A stretch of DNA of 8,162 bases from a candidate division BRC1 bacterium ADurb.BinA292 (GTDB lineage Bacteria > Sumerlaeota > Sumerlaeia > MVZB01), in assembly GCA_002068205.1 (NCBI GenBank), contig MVZB01000147.1, forward strand, positions 1-8,162, read 5' to 3'. The notes below the pieces were generated by a model. It saw nothing but the letters and a program-made list of their open reading frames with translations, was not told the origin of the DNA and ran no database searches. Made by a program: the position numbers and the translations under genes. This document shows, piece by piece, positions 1 through 6,856 of this stretch (within the stretch, counting starts at the first letter, position 1; each line of letters begins with the position of its first letter).

Positions 1-111
1 AGCGCCCCCGCCGAGCGCGTGGAGGGCGGGCCGGACTGCCAGATCTTCTCGCTGGCGCTGACCTTCGACCAGCAGCGCCAGCCATGGGAAGCGACATTCG
101 AAAAGACCTGA
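1..111 (+). CDS. C-terminal end of an unrecognised protein (5' end outside window)
   Basis: An open frame starting at base 1 runs 36 codons to a TGA at 109-111. The translation ends in ...FEKT, and the readable part contains DCQIFSLALTFDQQRQPWEA. Third codon positions are strongly G/C-biased like those of the neighbouring genes, and the other two forward frames give less plausible peptides, so I take this as a genuine gene end. I do not recognise the family from this fragment and no motif can be assigned. The next plus-strand gene begins 145 bases downstream after a repeat-containing leader, so the two are not tightly coupled. Confidence 0.6.
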   Translation, partial: SAPAERVEGGPDCQIFSLALTFDQQRQPWEATFEKT

Positions 112-120
112 CCCGGACGG

Positions 121-135
121 ATGAGAATGACTCAT
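121..135. repeat. Short inverted repeat ATGAG-N5-CTCAT
   Basis: ATGAG at 121-125 and its exact complement CTCAT at 131-135 are separated by five bases. It lies 9 bases after the stop of the preceding gene and 122 bases before the next start. It could be half of an operator or a weak hairpin. There is no T-tract after it, so it does not read as an intrinsic terminator. Arms of five bases are common by chance. Confidence 0.3.
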
Positions 136-145
136 ATGTGATTTC

Positions 146-169
146 TGTCCCTGTATGTCCCTTATGTCC
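146..169 (+). repeat. Threefold TGTCC direct repeat, spaced 10 and 9 bases
   Basis: TGTCC occurs at 146-150, 156-160 and 165-169. The last two copies share the longer core TATGTCC. The spacing is about one helical turn, so the copies would lie on one face of the DNA. They sit in the untranslated leader of the beta-propeller gene. This could be a regulator-binding array or a fragment of a genome-wide intergenic repeat, and the window alone cannot distinguish them. Confidence 0.4.
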
Positions 170-205
170 TTTCTGAACCATTCATTCTCGACTCGATCAT
201 GAGGC

Positions 206-232
206 CGACGACGACCACGACGACGACGACGA
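206..232 (+). repeat. (CGA)n trinucleotide microsatellite
   Basis: Nine trinucleotide units run from 206 to 232: three CGA, one CCA, then five CGA. The tract ends 9 bases before the AAGGAG ribosome binding site of the 922-residue propeller gene. It lies in the untranslated leader, so slippage would alter leader length rather than the main protein frame. In another frame (ATG at 199) it reads as eight consecutive threonine codons in a possible 57-residue leader ORF that overlaps the gene start. Confidence 0.75.
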
Positions 233-241
233 ATCACCTTC

Positions 242-247
242 AAGGAG
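242..247 (+). promoter_or_regulatory. Ribosome binding site AAGGAG for the propeller gene
   Basis: AAGGAG is a near-consensus Shine-Dalgarno sequence with nine bases between it and the ATG at 257. It fixes that ATG as the start in preference to later in-frame methionines at residues 6 and 9, which are in any case within the signal peptide n-region. Confidence 0.75.
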
Positions 248-256
248 ACGCGGATC

Positions 257-3025
257 ATGGGTGCATGGCGGATGGGAATCATGGTTCTGGCCGTGTTCGC
301 GGCAGGCGGGATGCATTGGGCGGCGCCGGCGCAACCGCCGGCCGAGCGGCTCTGGCCGACGTTCCGTCATGACGCGCAGCTGACCGGGCGGTCGCCGCTG
401 ACCGGGGATTTCCCCGCCGCGCCCGCCGTCGCCTGGCGCCATGATCTGCACGCCAATCAGGTCCCGGTGCAAACGCCGTACTTTGGCGACTACGACGGCG
501 ACCAGATGCACGAGGTCCTCATCCGAACGCGCAATTCGCTCACGCTCCTCGATTCGGACGGCAGCGTAATGTGGGAGAAAACCGGCTTGTCGCGGCCGGG
601 CATTGTCTACCGCGAGGACTTTGCCGGCAACGGCAGCCTGGGCATCGTGATCACCACGTCGGACCTGGTCACGGCGACCTACTGGATCATCGACAGCGTG
701 ACCGGAACAATGACCGAATTGTTCAAGATCGAGAATTCCTTCGGGATGCATGTGCGCTATGGATCGATTCTGCCGGGCGTGCCCGGCATGCAGTTGGCCC
801 TGTTCTGGACCGGCGATCCGCCCGAAGGCAAGGAGTGGCCCGGCCACGGCTATCTTTGGTCCTTCGAGGATGGCTGCGACCATCCGCGCAAGCGGTTCGA
901 AACGCACATCATGGGCTACCTGATCAGTCCGCTGATGGCCTTCGAGGACTTCGACCGCAACGGCACGCCCGACCTCTACGTGGTGGGTCACGAACATGTT
1001 CAGGTCTGGGATCTGCAGACCGGCGAAACGCTCTATGAGGGATTCTGGCACGACGAGTTCATCCGCAATTACTCTTCCACGCTCGGCGTGATTCGCTTCC
1101 CGGGGCGGGATTACCCCTCGCTGCTGATGATCAACCCGCACCTGCCGGGCGCCTACGTCGTCGACCTGAAGGATGGCAAGCCCGTACGCCGCTGGAAGCA
1201 GGTGGTCGGTCCGTTGGAAAACCAGTATCAGCGCGCGGTCGAGATCGATCCCGGCGCGAGCGACGCCTATTGTGACCTGGACGGCGATGGCGTGCCCGAA
1301 ATGCTGGCGCGCGTGCGCAACGAACATCAGGACGGCCAGGACCGCCTCGTGATCTGGCGCGCCGAGGATGGTGAGCGGCTGTATGACGGCGCGTGGATCG
1401 AGATCGTGTCGGTCGAGGACCTGGACGGCGCGGCGCCCCCCGAGATCCTGATTCAGGGTGACGGCGGCCTCGAGATCGGGCGGTGGAATGGCAACGCGAT
1501 TGAAATCGTCGATACGCTGGCGGGGACCGAGCCCGTGTTTGCGCCCCCCGCGCCGTTGCGCGATCCGACGCGGTTCAGCCCCCGCGCCCAGTTCAGCAAT
1601 CCCCACCTCTGGCGCCCCTCGCCCGAGGCGAGCACCTTCTTCCTCAAGGATGCTGGCGGCGTATTCGTTGCCGAATTGAACGCGGATGGGCAGCTCCGCA
1701 AGGTCGCCGATGCGCCGGCGGATCATCCGGCGACGGGGTTCGTCCACGTGGCCGAACGGATGAAAACCACGCTGGCCGCCGCGGGCAATTTGCACCAGAT
1801 CCTGCAGGAGGGACAGGTCCTGCACGAGGTGGAAATCACCAGTGAACGGCAGTACCTGGCGCCGCCGGCCCTCGTCGGCGCGCTCGGCGGAGCGGTCCGC
1901 ATCCTCGCCAAGACGGCCGAAGCGAACATCGAGTCGATCACGCCGGCGGGCGAAAGCGATGGGATCCTGCTCAAGCAGCATCCGGCAACCGCCGGCCTGC
2001 ACGTGGAACCGACCTGCCTCGGCTCGATCCTGGACGTCGACGGCGACGGCGAGAACGAGTTCCTGAGCAGCACGGCGGCGGGCGGCCCGGCGATCGTCGC
2101 CGTCGATGCCGCGGGCCAGGAAAAGTTGCGCATCGCCCCCGCGGGCCCGCTGAGCGAACTCGTCCTCGTGGCGACCGGCAAGCGCAACGACCAGCCCGGC
2201 AACTGGATCGTGGCGCGCTGGCAGACCGAGCCGAAGACCATGGGCGTGGCCTGGTTCGTCTCGGGCCTCGGTATCGACGGCAGCCCCCTGTGGCAGCGCA
2301 CCGGTTATGGCATGTACCAGGGGGAGCCGACGCAGTTCCTGCAACGGGCCCCCACGGCGGTGGCGGATTACAACGCCGACGGCGGCGACGACCTCTTCGT
2401 TTCCTCGGAGAATTTCTTCGGGATCATGGCGGGAACCGACGGCACGGATCTGCTCGGGCCGAAGAACGTCCTCGACAAACGACCCGATGACATCTGGCCG
2501 GCATATTCGACGCCGATCCTGGTCGACCTGGATGGCGCGGCGCCGCCCGAAATGATCCACGCGCGCTCGTTCGGTTCGACGTATGTCGCCACCTGGGAAT
2601 CCGAGCCGCTGCTGTCGGTCAAGCTCAGCCGCGACACGACGGCCCGGCGCTTTCCCGCGGCGGCCGATCTGGATGGCAACGGCGCGCTCGAAGTGATCAC
2701 GAGCCAGCTTAACGGGCTGCTGATCGCCTACAACGTCCTGCCCCCGTCGGGCACGCCGGGCGAACGCTGGCGCCACGCGCTGCCGGGGACGGTGAGCGAC
2801 CTGATAAGTGCGGACTTGGACGATGACGGTCGCGAGGAACTGCTCGTCGGATGCGAGGATGGACGGCTCTACGCCTTGCGGGAAGACGCGGGCCAGTGCG
2901 CCCTGCTCTGGTCGGTCGACCTGGGCGCCGCGGTCGGCTCGCCCATCCTGGCCGACATGGGAGAAGCCGGAGGTCCCGCAATCCTCGTCCCCACCGAGGA
3001 TGGCTGGCTTTACTGCCTGCGCTGA
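257..3025 (+). CDS. Exported FG-GAP/PQQ-type beta-propeller protein (922 aa)
   Basis: The protein is probably exported and built of beta-propeller repeats, acting in the periplasm, at the surface or outside the cell. Residues 1-25 form a signal peptide (hydrophobic stretch about 8-18, likely cleavage after APA at 25). No lipobox cysteine is seen. The mature protein opens with LWPTFRHDAQLTGRSPLTG (32-50), the usual first-strand motif of PQQ-like propellers. FG-GAP/VCBS-like Asp-rich loops follow at about residues 77-89, 120-132, 230-243, 339-350, 387-399, 592-603, 703-715, 756-767, 803-814, 852-864 and 899-911. Several are good Ca2+-type DxDxDG loops (DLDGDG, DVDGDG), but others are degenerate, such as DLDGAAPPE, which occurs identically at 388-396 and 757-765. 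Residues about 410-590 lack clear loops. There are no recognisable catalytic residues, anchor or C-terminal sorting domain, so binding or scaffolding is likelier than catalysis; no substrate can be named. It converges on the PhyH gene with a 10-base gap. A paralogue starts at 8012. Confidence 0.9.
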   Translation: MGAWRMGIMVLAVFAAGGMHWAAPAQPPAERLWPTFRHDAQLTGRSPLTGDFPAAPAVAWRHDLHANQVPVQTPYFGDYDGDQMHEVLIRTRNSLTLLDSDGSVMWEKTGLSRPGIVYREDFAGNGSLGIVITTSDLVTATYWIIDSVTGTMTELFKIENSFGMHVRYGSILPGVPGMQLALFWTGDPPEGKEWPGHGYLWSFEDGCDHPRKRFETHIMGYLISPLMAFEDFDRNGTPDLYVVGHEHVQVWDLQTGETLYEGFWHDEFIRNYSSTLGVIRFPGRDYPSLLMINPHLPGAYVVDLKDGKPVRRWKQVVGPLENQYQRAVEIDPGASDAYCDLDGDGVPEMLARVRNEHQDGQDRLVIWRAEDGERLYDGAWIEIVSVEDLDGAAPPEILIQGDGGLEIGRWNGNAIEIVDTLAGTEPVFAPPAPLRDPTRFSPRAQFSNPHLWRPSPEASTFFLKDAGGVFVAELNADGQLRKVADAPADHPATGFVHVAERMKTTLAAAGNLHQILQEGQVLHEVEITSERQYLAPPALVGALGGAVRILAKTAEANIESITPAGESDGILLKQHPATAGLHVEPTCLGSILDVDGDGENEFLSSTAAGGPAIVAVDAAGQEKLRIAPAGPLSELVLVATGKRNDQPGNWIVARWQTEPKTMGVAWFVSGLGIDGSPLWQRTGYGMYQGEPTQFLQRAPTAVADYNADGGDDLFVSSENFFGIMAGTDGTDLLGPKNVLDKRPDDIWPAYSTPILVDLDGAAPPEMIHARSFGSTYVATWESEPLLSVKLSRDTTARRFPAAADLDGNGALEVITSQLNGLLIAYNVLPPSGTPGERWRHALPGTVSDLISADLDDDGREELLVGCEDGRLYALREDAGQCALLWSVDLGAAVGSPILADMGEAGGPAILVPTEDGWLYCLR

Positions 3026-3035
3026 GCCGCGCCAG

Positions 3036-3815
3036 TCAGGTGGCGACCCAGACCTCGCGCGGGATCAACGACTCGTTGACGATCCGTTCGCCGTCTTTCA
3101 GGAACGGGATCGCGTCGCGGAACGGCCCGGTCCCCGACTTGTTCATCAGCGGCTCGGGCGAGTACTGGATCAGGTAGATGCGCCGCATCCGGGGGGTCGT
3201 GTTGGGACCGCTGCGGTGGAGCGTCAGACTGGAGAAAACCGCCATCCCGCCGGCGGGAAGAATCGCGGGGATGCCCGGATCATCGCCTTGATAGCCGACC
3301 AGATCGTTGAGCTCGGGGTCCTTGCTGTGCTCGACCAGGCGGCGTCCGCCGCCGCGATCATACGGCAGGACGTAGACCGTCCCGTTTTCCACCGTGACGT
3401 CGTCGAGCGGGATCCAGCAGGAGAGATACGGCGCATGCGGATGACCGATGTAAGCCGAATCCTGGTGCCACGCGAATTTGAGCCCCACTTCCGGTCCCTT
3501 GACGACGTACTGCGTGAAATAGAGCCAGACGTCGGGGCCGAGGACGGCGCGGGTCAGTTCCTCCATCGTCGGGGAGAAGATGAAGTCGGTCAGCACCGTG
3601 CTCTCGCGATGGGGCATGCCGAGGAAATAGCGCTTGCCGCGGAAGTTGAGGTCGCGCGTGTCGGTGCCGAGTTCGTCCATGCGGCGGTCCTCGGCTTGGA
3701 TGAAGCGGGAACACTCCCCGCGCAGCCCCTCCAACTGGTCGTCCGACAGGACGTGGTCCAGCAGAAAGAAGCCGTCTCGGTTATACTGATCGATGTGCTG
3801 ACGGGAGACCAGCAT
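3036..3815 (-). CDS. PhyH-family Fe(II)/2-oxoglutarate dioxygenase (259 aa)
   Basis: This is a phytanoyl-CoA dioxygenase family protein. The family couples oxidative decarboxylation of 2-oxoglutarate to hydroxylation of a small molecule. Numbered from the chosen start, the facial triad is visible as H117-x-D119 (WHQD) and H200 (TLHRSGPN), with R211, eleven residues after H200, as the expected 2-oxoglutarate-binding arginine. The family-typical segment PYLSCWIPLDDVTVENGTVYVLPYDRG covers residues 129-155, and the length is normal. The start at 3815 is chosen over an in-frame ATG at 3857 because GGAGGAG lies five bases upstream and conserved-looking sequence (HIDQYNRDGFF) begins just after it; the longer version would add 14 residues across the leader. 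No signal peptide is seen, so it is probably cytoplasmic. It is transcribed divergently from the ceramidase-like operon, suggesting shared control. The substrate is unknown: bacterial PhyH paralogues are diverse and rarely act on phytanoyl-CoA. Confidence 0.92.
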   Translation of the reverse strand: MLVSRQHIDQYNRDGFFLLDHVLSDDQLEGLRGECSRFIQAEDRRMDELGTDTRDLNFRGKRYFLGMPHRESTVLTDFIFSPTMEELTRAVLGPDVWLYFTQYVVKGPEVGLKFAWHQDSAYIGHPHAPYLSCWIPLDDVTVENGTVYVLPYDRGGGRRLVEHSKDPELNDLVGYQGDDPGIPAILPAGGMAVFSSLTLHRSGPNTTPRMRRIYLIQYSPEPLMNKSGTGPFRDAIPFLKDGERIVNESLIPREVWVAT

Positions 3816-3820
3816 TGTCA

Positions 3821-3827
3821 CTCCTCC
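3821..3827 (-). promoter_or_regulatory. Ribosome binding site GGAGGAG of the PhyH gene
   Basis: On the minus strand GGAGGAG occupies 3827 down to 3821, with five bases (TGACA) before the ATG at 3815-3813. This is the strongest Shine-Dalgarno sequence in the window and it decides the 259-residue start. Confidence 0.8.
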
Positions 3828-3856
3828 GAAGTTGACTGTAGACAGATAGCAAGCCA

Positions 3857-3879
3857 ATCCGTTTGTGCTTTACACGGAT
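3857..3879. promoter_or_regulatory. Candidate operator: inverted repeat ATCCGT-N11-ACGGAT
   Basis: ATCCGT at 3857-3862 and its exact complement ACGGAT at 3874-3879 are 11 bases apart, and one further symmetric pair (T3864/A3872) extends the dyad. It is located in the 146-base divergent intergenic region, over the predicted start point of the minus-strand promoter and just upstream of a plus-strand -10-like hexamer. A dimeric regulator bound here could control both directions. Six-base arms with a free spacer arise by chance about once in a region this size, so the evidence is mainly positional. Confidence 0.35.
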
Positions 3880-3893
3880 GGTACGCCTATGAT
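3863..3893 (+). promoter_or_regulatory. Weak candidate promoter for the ceramidase-isomerase operon
   Basis: TATGAT at 3888-3893 matches the -10 consensus at five of six positions. The only -35 candidate is poor: TTGTGC at 3863-3868, with a long 19-base spacer. If used, transcription would start near 3900, about 60 bases before the ATG at 3962. It overlaps the opposing PhyH promoter, so the two directions could compete or be co-regulated. An activator would probably be needed to offset the weak -35. Confidence 0.25.
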
Positions 3894-3906
3894 ACACGAG
3901 TGTCAA
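3878..3906 (-). promoter_or_regulatory. Sigma70-type promoter of the PhyH gene
   Basis: On the minus strand there is a perfect -35 TTGACA (3906 to 3901), a 17-base spacer and TACCAT (3883 to 3878) as -10, matching four of six consensus positions. Transcription would start near 3871 and give a leader of about 55 bases to the ATG at 3815. This local stretch is markedly more A/T-rich than the flanking genes, as expected for a promoter. Confidence 0.5.
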
Positions 3907-3961
3907 TTGGGATTTTCGGCCCTTTTGCCTGACCACACGACGCCTGGGATCCCTCCCAACC

Positions 3962-5362
3962 ATGCCGCGCGCCCAGCCCATCACGCCCCATGAACCGCCC
4001 TCGCCGCGTCCCGCGCGACGGGGCCTGCGGGCCGGCGCGGCTCAGACCGAGATCACGCCGCGCCGGCCGATGTTCCTCTTCGGCTACCCCCATGTGGAGC
4101 GGACCAGCACGGGGGTCAACGACCCGTTGCTCGCCTCGGCCCTCTACCTCGAGACCGGCGGCGGGCGCCTGCTGCTCCTCTCGGTGGACCTGTGCTGCGT
4201 CACGCGGGAGATCACCGAGCGGGTCCGCGCCGGCCTGCGCGACGCCGCGGGGCTGGCGCCCGGAGAGATCGTGCTGGGGGCCACCCACACTCACTCGGGC
4301 CCGGTGACGGCCAGTCTTCAGGTCTGCCGCGACGATGCGGTCGTGCCGGCGCCGGATGCGCAATACGTTGGCGAGGTGATCGAACAAACGATCGCGGCGG
4401 GCCGCCGCGCCGTGCACAGTGCCGTCGCCGCCGAGTGCATCCTGGCCCGCGCCGATGCGCGCGGGATCGGCGGCAATCGCCATGATCCGGCCGGACCGTG
4501 CGATCCCGAGGCGCCGGTGCTCGCCCTGCGCGCCCGCGACGGCGGGGATTGGATTGGCCTCCATGTCGTCCACGCCATGCACCCGACCGTGCTGCACGAG
4601 GACAGCCGGCTGGTCTCCGCGGATTACCCCGGCCAGGCCCGTCGACTCCTGAAGGACCGGCTGGGCGCGGGGCTGGTTGTCGTGCATCACATGGGCGCGG
4701 GGGGCAATCAGAGTCCGCGCCATTTCGTCCGGGGCAACACCCTTGCCGAGGCGCGGCGGCTGGGCGAAGCCCTGGGAACGGCCGTTCTGGCGGCGCTGGA
4801 GCGCGGGCAAACCGTGGCGCAGCCGGTGCTGAGCGTGCGCGCTTGCCGCTTGAACGAGCCGCTGGCGCGCCGCGCGATCCCGGCGCCGGCCGCAGCCCAC
4901 GCCGCGTTGGCCGCGGCCCGCGCACGGCTCGCCGCCCTGCGCGCCGATGGGGCGGACCCCGCGATCCTCCGCACCGCCGAATGCGACGTCTTCGGCGCCG
5001 AGGAGGTGATGACGCTCGTCGCGAGCGCGCGCTCCGGGTCGCTGGATGCGGCCATCGCCGCGATCTGCCCCCCCGAGATCCAATGCTTCACACTCGACGG
5101 CGTCGCCTACACCGCCTGGCCCGGCGAATTTTCGGTCGAATATGCCCTCGAGCTGCGGCGCCGCGCCCCCAACACTTATCTGATCACGAATGCCGGCACC
5201 CATCTGGAAGGCTACATTGTGACCGAGGAAGAGTTTCAGGCCGCGTGCTACGAGGCCAATTGCGCCGTCTTTTCCCCGGAAGCGGGCAGGCAACTGCTCG
5301 CTGCGACCGTTGAGCTGTTGCATTGCCCCACGCCCGGCATGACCGGCGTGGCGACCGATTAA
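3962..5362 (+). CDS. Neutral-ceramidase-like zinc amidohydrolase (466 aa)
   Basis: The protein belongs to the neutral/alkaline non-lysosomal ceramidase N-terminal domain family, Zn-dependent enzymes that hydrolyse an N-acyl amide bond. The diagnostic start AGAAQTEITP is at residues 24-33. Family landmarks appear in order: GATHTHSGP (106-114, zinc histidine), HAMHPT (204-209, second zinc histidine), GAGGNQSPR (245-253, where S251 occupies the nucleophile-serine position of the GDxSPN motif), WPGEF (386-390, E389 as zinc ligand) and GYIVTEEEF (417-425, Y418 as tyrosine ligand). The active site therefore looks intact. Unlike classical secreted ceramidases there is no signal peptide (residues 1-23 are Pro/Arg-rich), and the protein ends after the catalytic domain with no C-terminal Ig-like domain. 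It is probably cytoplasmic and acts on something other than membrane ceramide. The ATG at 3962 lacks a clear ribosome binding site, but the next in-frame Met (residue 37) would remove the conserved N-terminus. It is the first gene of the plus-strand cluster. Confidence 0.88.
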   Translation: MPRAQPITPHEPPSPRPARRGLRAGAAQTEITPRRPMFLFGYPHVERTSTGVNDPLLASALYLETGGGRLLLLSVDLCCVTREITERVRAGLRDAAGLAPGEIVLGATHTHSGPVTASLQVCRDDAVVPAPDAQYVGEVIEQTIAAGRRAVHSAVAAECILARADARGIGGNRHDPAGPCDPEAPVLALRARDGGDWIGLHVVHAMHPTVLHEDSRLVSADYPGQARRLLKDRLGAGLVVVHHMGAGGNQSPRHFVRGNTLAEARRLGEALGTAVLAALERGQTVAQPVLSVRACRLNEPLARRAIPAPAAAHAALAAARARLAALRADGADPAILRTAECDVFGAEEVMTLVASARSGSLDAAIAAICPPEIQCFTLDGVAYTAWPGEFSVEYALELRRRAPNTYLITNAGTHLEGYIVTEEEFQAACYEANCAVFSPEAGRQLLAATVELLHCPTPGMTGVATD

Positions 5363-5377
5363 CCCCGACGCCCCCCG

Positions 5378-5402
5378 GCGCCCCCTCCCCCCGGCGGGGC
5401 GC
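5378..5402 (+). other. Intercistronic GC-rich hairpin
   Basis: GCGCCCC (5378-5384) and GGGGCGC (5396-5402) form a perfect 7-bp stem around an 11-base loop, in the 63-base gap between the hydrolase and isomerase genes. No T-run follows, so it is not a standard intrinsic terminator. It may stabilise or process the mRNA, partly attenuate read-through, or be a by-product of very C-rich sequence. Confidence 0.4.
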
Positions 5403-5425
5403 GCCGATAGAAAGCCAACCGCACC

Positions 5426-6811
5426 ATGGACCTGACGCTCGGCTTCTGCCCGATCGGCAAATTCGTCTTCAGCCACGAGGACGCGATGCGCTACAAGGCG
5501 CGGATCGCGCAGCGGCTGCAGGCGGATCAGATCCGCTATCTCGACATTGACGCGGTGGTGGCCGACGGCATGATCCGCAACCAGGCAGACGCGGAGATGG
5601 CGGTCGAATACTTCCGTTCCCAGCGCATCGACGGCCTGTTCACCCCGCACTGCAACTTCGGCACCGAAGGCGCCGTGGGGATCCTCGGGCGGAAGCTGGG
5701 CGTGCCGCTGCTGCTCTGGGGCCCGCGCGATGAAGCGCCCCTCCCCGACGGCAGCCGCTACCGCGACACGCTCTGCGGCCTGTTCGCCTCCAGCAAGGTG
5801 CTGCACAAGCTGGGGGTCCCGTTCACCTACGTCGAGAACTGCCGGCTGGAGGATCCTGCGTTCGGCGCGGGCCTCGATCTGTTCGTGCGCACGATGAACG
5901 TCGTCGCGCGGATGAAGAACCTGCGCATCGGCATTCTCGGCAACCGCATCGATTTCTTCTGGTCGACCATCGTCAACGAGAACGAACTGCTCGAACGCTT
6001 CGGCGTGGAACTGCAGCCGTTCGACCTCGTCAAAATCGTCGGGCTGACGCGCGACTACGCGAAGAAAAACCGCAAGCGCTACCTGGCCGAGCGGGCGGAG
6101 CTCGGCGCCACGCTCAACCTGGACATGATCACCGACGACGCGCTGGCGAACCTGCTCGGGCTGCGCGACGTGATGCTCGACCTGGCGGCGCAATGGAACC
6201 TGCGCGCCTTCGCCGTCGAGTCGTTCATGGCGCTGCCGCGCGAACTGGGCGTCACCATCGGCTACGCGATGGCGGCGCTCTACGAGCACGGCATCCCGGT
6301 GATGCACGAGACCGACATCCACGGCGCGATCAGCAGCGTCATGCTGGAGGCCGCCGGACTGAACCGCGAACCCTCGTTCCTCGCCGACCTGACCGTGCGC
6401 CACCCGACCCATGAGAACGGCCTCTTGCTGTGGCACGACGCCTGGCCGCTCAGCCTGCGCGATCCGGAGCAACCGGCCTCCCTCGGCACCCACTGGATCA
6501 TGCCCGACGTCGAACCGGGCCTCACCCATTGGAAGATCCGCGAGGGAGAGCTCACGATCTCGCGCTTCGACGGCGACCATGGGCGCTACAGCGTCACGGC
6601 CGCGACGGCGCGCAGCATCCCCGGCCCGTTCACGCAGAACAACTATTTGTGGGTGGAACTCGCCAACTGGAAGACGTTCGAGCGCCATTTCATCGAGGGC
6701 CCCTACATGCACCATGCGGCCTGCGCCTACGGCGACCATGTCGCCGTGCTGCGCGAATGCTGCAAGTACATTCCCCACCTGGAGTTCGATCCGGTCGGTT
6801 CACGTGGTTGA
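5426..6811 (+). CDS. L-fucose/L-arabinose isomerase-like family protein (461 aa)
   Basis: This is a member of the FucI/AraA-like fold, which interconverts aldoses and ketoses using a divalent metal (usually Mn2+). The segment FTPHCNFGTEGAVGILGRKLGVPLLLWGPRDE (residues 72-103) is the typical N-terminal substrate-domain signature. Likely metal and catalytic positions are E265 (ESFMALPRELG), E295 or D297 (HETDIHGA), possibly H337, and the C-terminal pair H429-H430 (GPYMHHAACAYGDH). Which residues truly align with E337/D361/H528 of FucI or E306/E333/H350/H450 of AraA needs an alignment. At 461 residues it is shorter than FucI (about 590) and near AraA (about 500), fitting the broad 'isomerase-like' group whose sugars are mostly untested. 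No signal peptide is seen. Shine-Dalgarno is weak (GAAAG, about 10 bases upstream). It is separated from the hydrolase by 63 bases and from the next gene by 52, and is probably co-transcribed with both. Confidence 0.87.
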   Translation: MDLTLGFCPIGKFVFSHEDAMRYKARIAQRLQADQIRYLDIDAVVADGMIRNQADAEMAVEYFRSQRIDGLFTPHCNFGTEGAVGILGRKLGVPLLLWGPRDEAPLPDGSRYRDTLCGLFASSKVLHKLGVPFTYVENCRLEDPAFGAGLDLFVRTMNVVARMKNLRIGILGNRIDFFWSTIVNENELLERFGVELQPFDLVKIVGLTRDYAKKNRKRYLAERAELGATLNLDMITDDALANLLGLRDVMLDLAAQWNLRAFAVESFMALPRELGVTIGYAMAALYEHGIPVMHETDIHGAISSVMLEAAGLNREPSFLADLTVRHPTHENGLLLWHDAWPLSLRDPEQPASLGTHWIMPDVEPGLTHWKIREGELTISRFDGDHGRYSVTAATARSIPGPFTQNNYLWVELANWKTFERHFIEGPYMHHAACAYGDHVAVLRECCKYIPHLEFDPVGSRG

Positions 6812-6812
6812 C

Positions 6813-6833
6813 GGCCGGACGGGGCCGTCGGCC
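6813..6833 (+). other. Intercistronic hairpin immediately after the isomerase stop
   Basis: GGCC-G-GACG (6813-6821) pairs with CGTC-GGCC (6826-6833) around a GGGC tetraloop, giving an 8-bp stem with one bulged G. It begins two bases after the TGA at 6809-6811. No U-tract follows. It resembles an intercistronic mRNA-stability or processing hairpin; partial termination is possible. The previous operon gap holds a similar GC-rich stem. Confidence 0.5.
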
Positions 6834-6850
6834 CGGCTCGGGGTGCGGGG

Positions 6851-6856
6851 GAAGGA
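6851..6856 (+). promoter_or_regulatory. Ribosome binding site GAAGGA of the URO-D-family gene
   Basis: GAAGGA lies seven bases before the ATG at 6864. It supports that start instead of ATGs farther upstream in the same open frame, which would place the coding sequence inside the isomerase gene. Confidence 0.65.

Noticed and set aside
146..232. CRISPR-like array
   Set aside because: The TGTCC and CGA repeats are far too short and have no unique spacers of CRISPR length; there are no cas genes in the window.
197..2776. Antisense open frame of 859 codons opposite the propeller gene
   Set aside because: Its translation is Arg/Gly/Ala/Asp-rich with no recognisable domain. It mirrors the sense gene's G/C-biased third positions, and the sense strand has a signal peptide, propeller repeats and a ribosome binding site.
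3026..3035. Bidirectional terminator between the convergent propeller and PhyH genes
   Set aside because: The gap is only 10 bases and I see no stem followed by a T-run in either direction; termination must lie within the coding ends or be factor-dependent.
3816..3857. Longer PhyH start adding 14 residues (ATG at 3857)
   Set aside because: It would translate through the strong GGAGGAG site that properly serves the ATG at 3815.
2808..3932. Plus-strand open frame of 374 codons crossing the end of the propeller gene and the whole PhyH gene
   Set aside because: It overlaps two well-supported genes in other frames or on the other strand, and its translation shows no domain.
3887..6778. Antisense open frame of 963 codons opposite the ceramidase-like and isomerase-like genes
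   Set aside because: It spans two genes with clear family motifs and their intergenic gap. Its own product has low-complexity composition and no motif, so it is a high-GC shadow frame.
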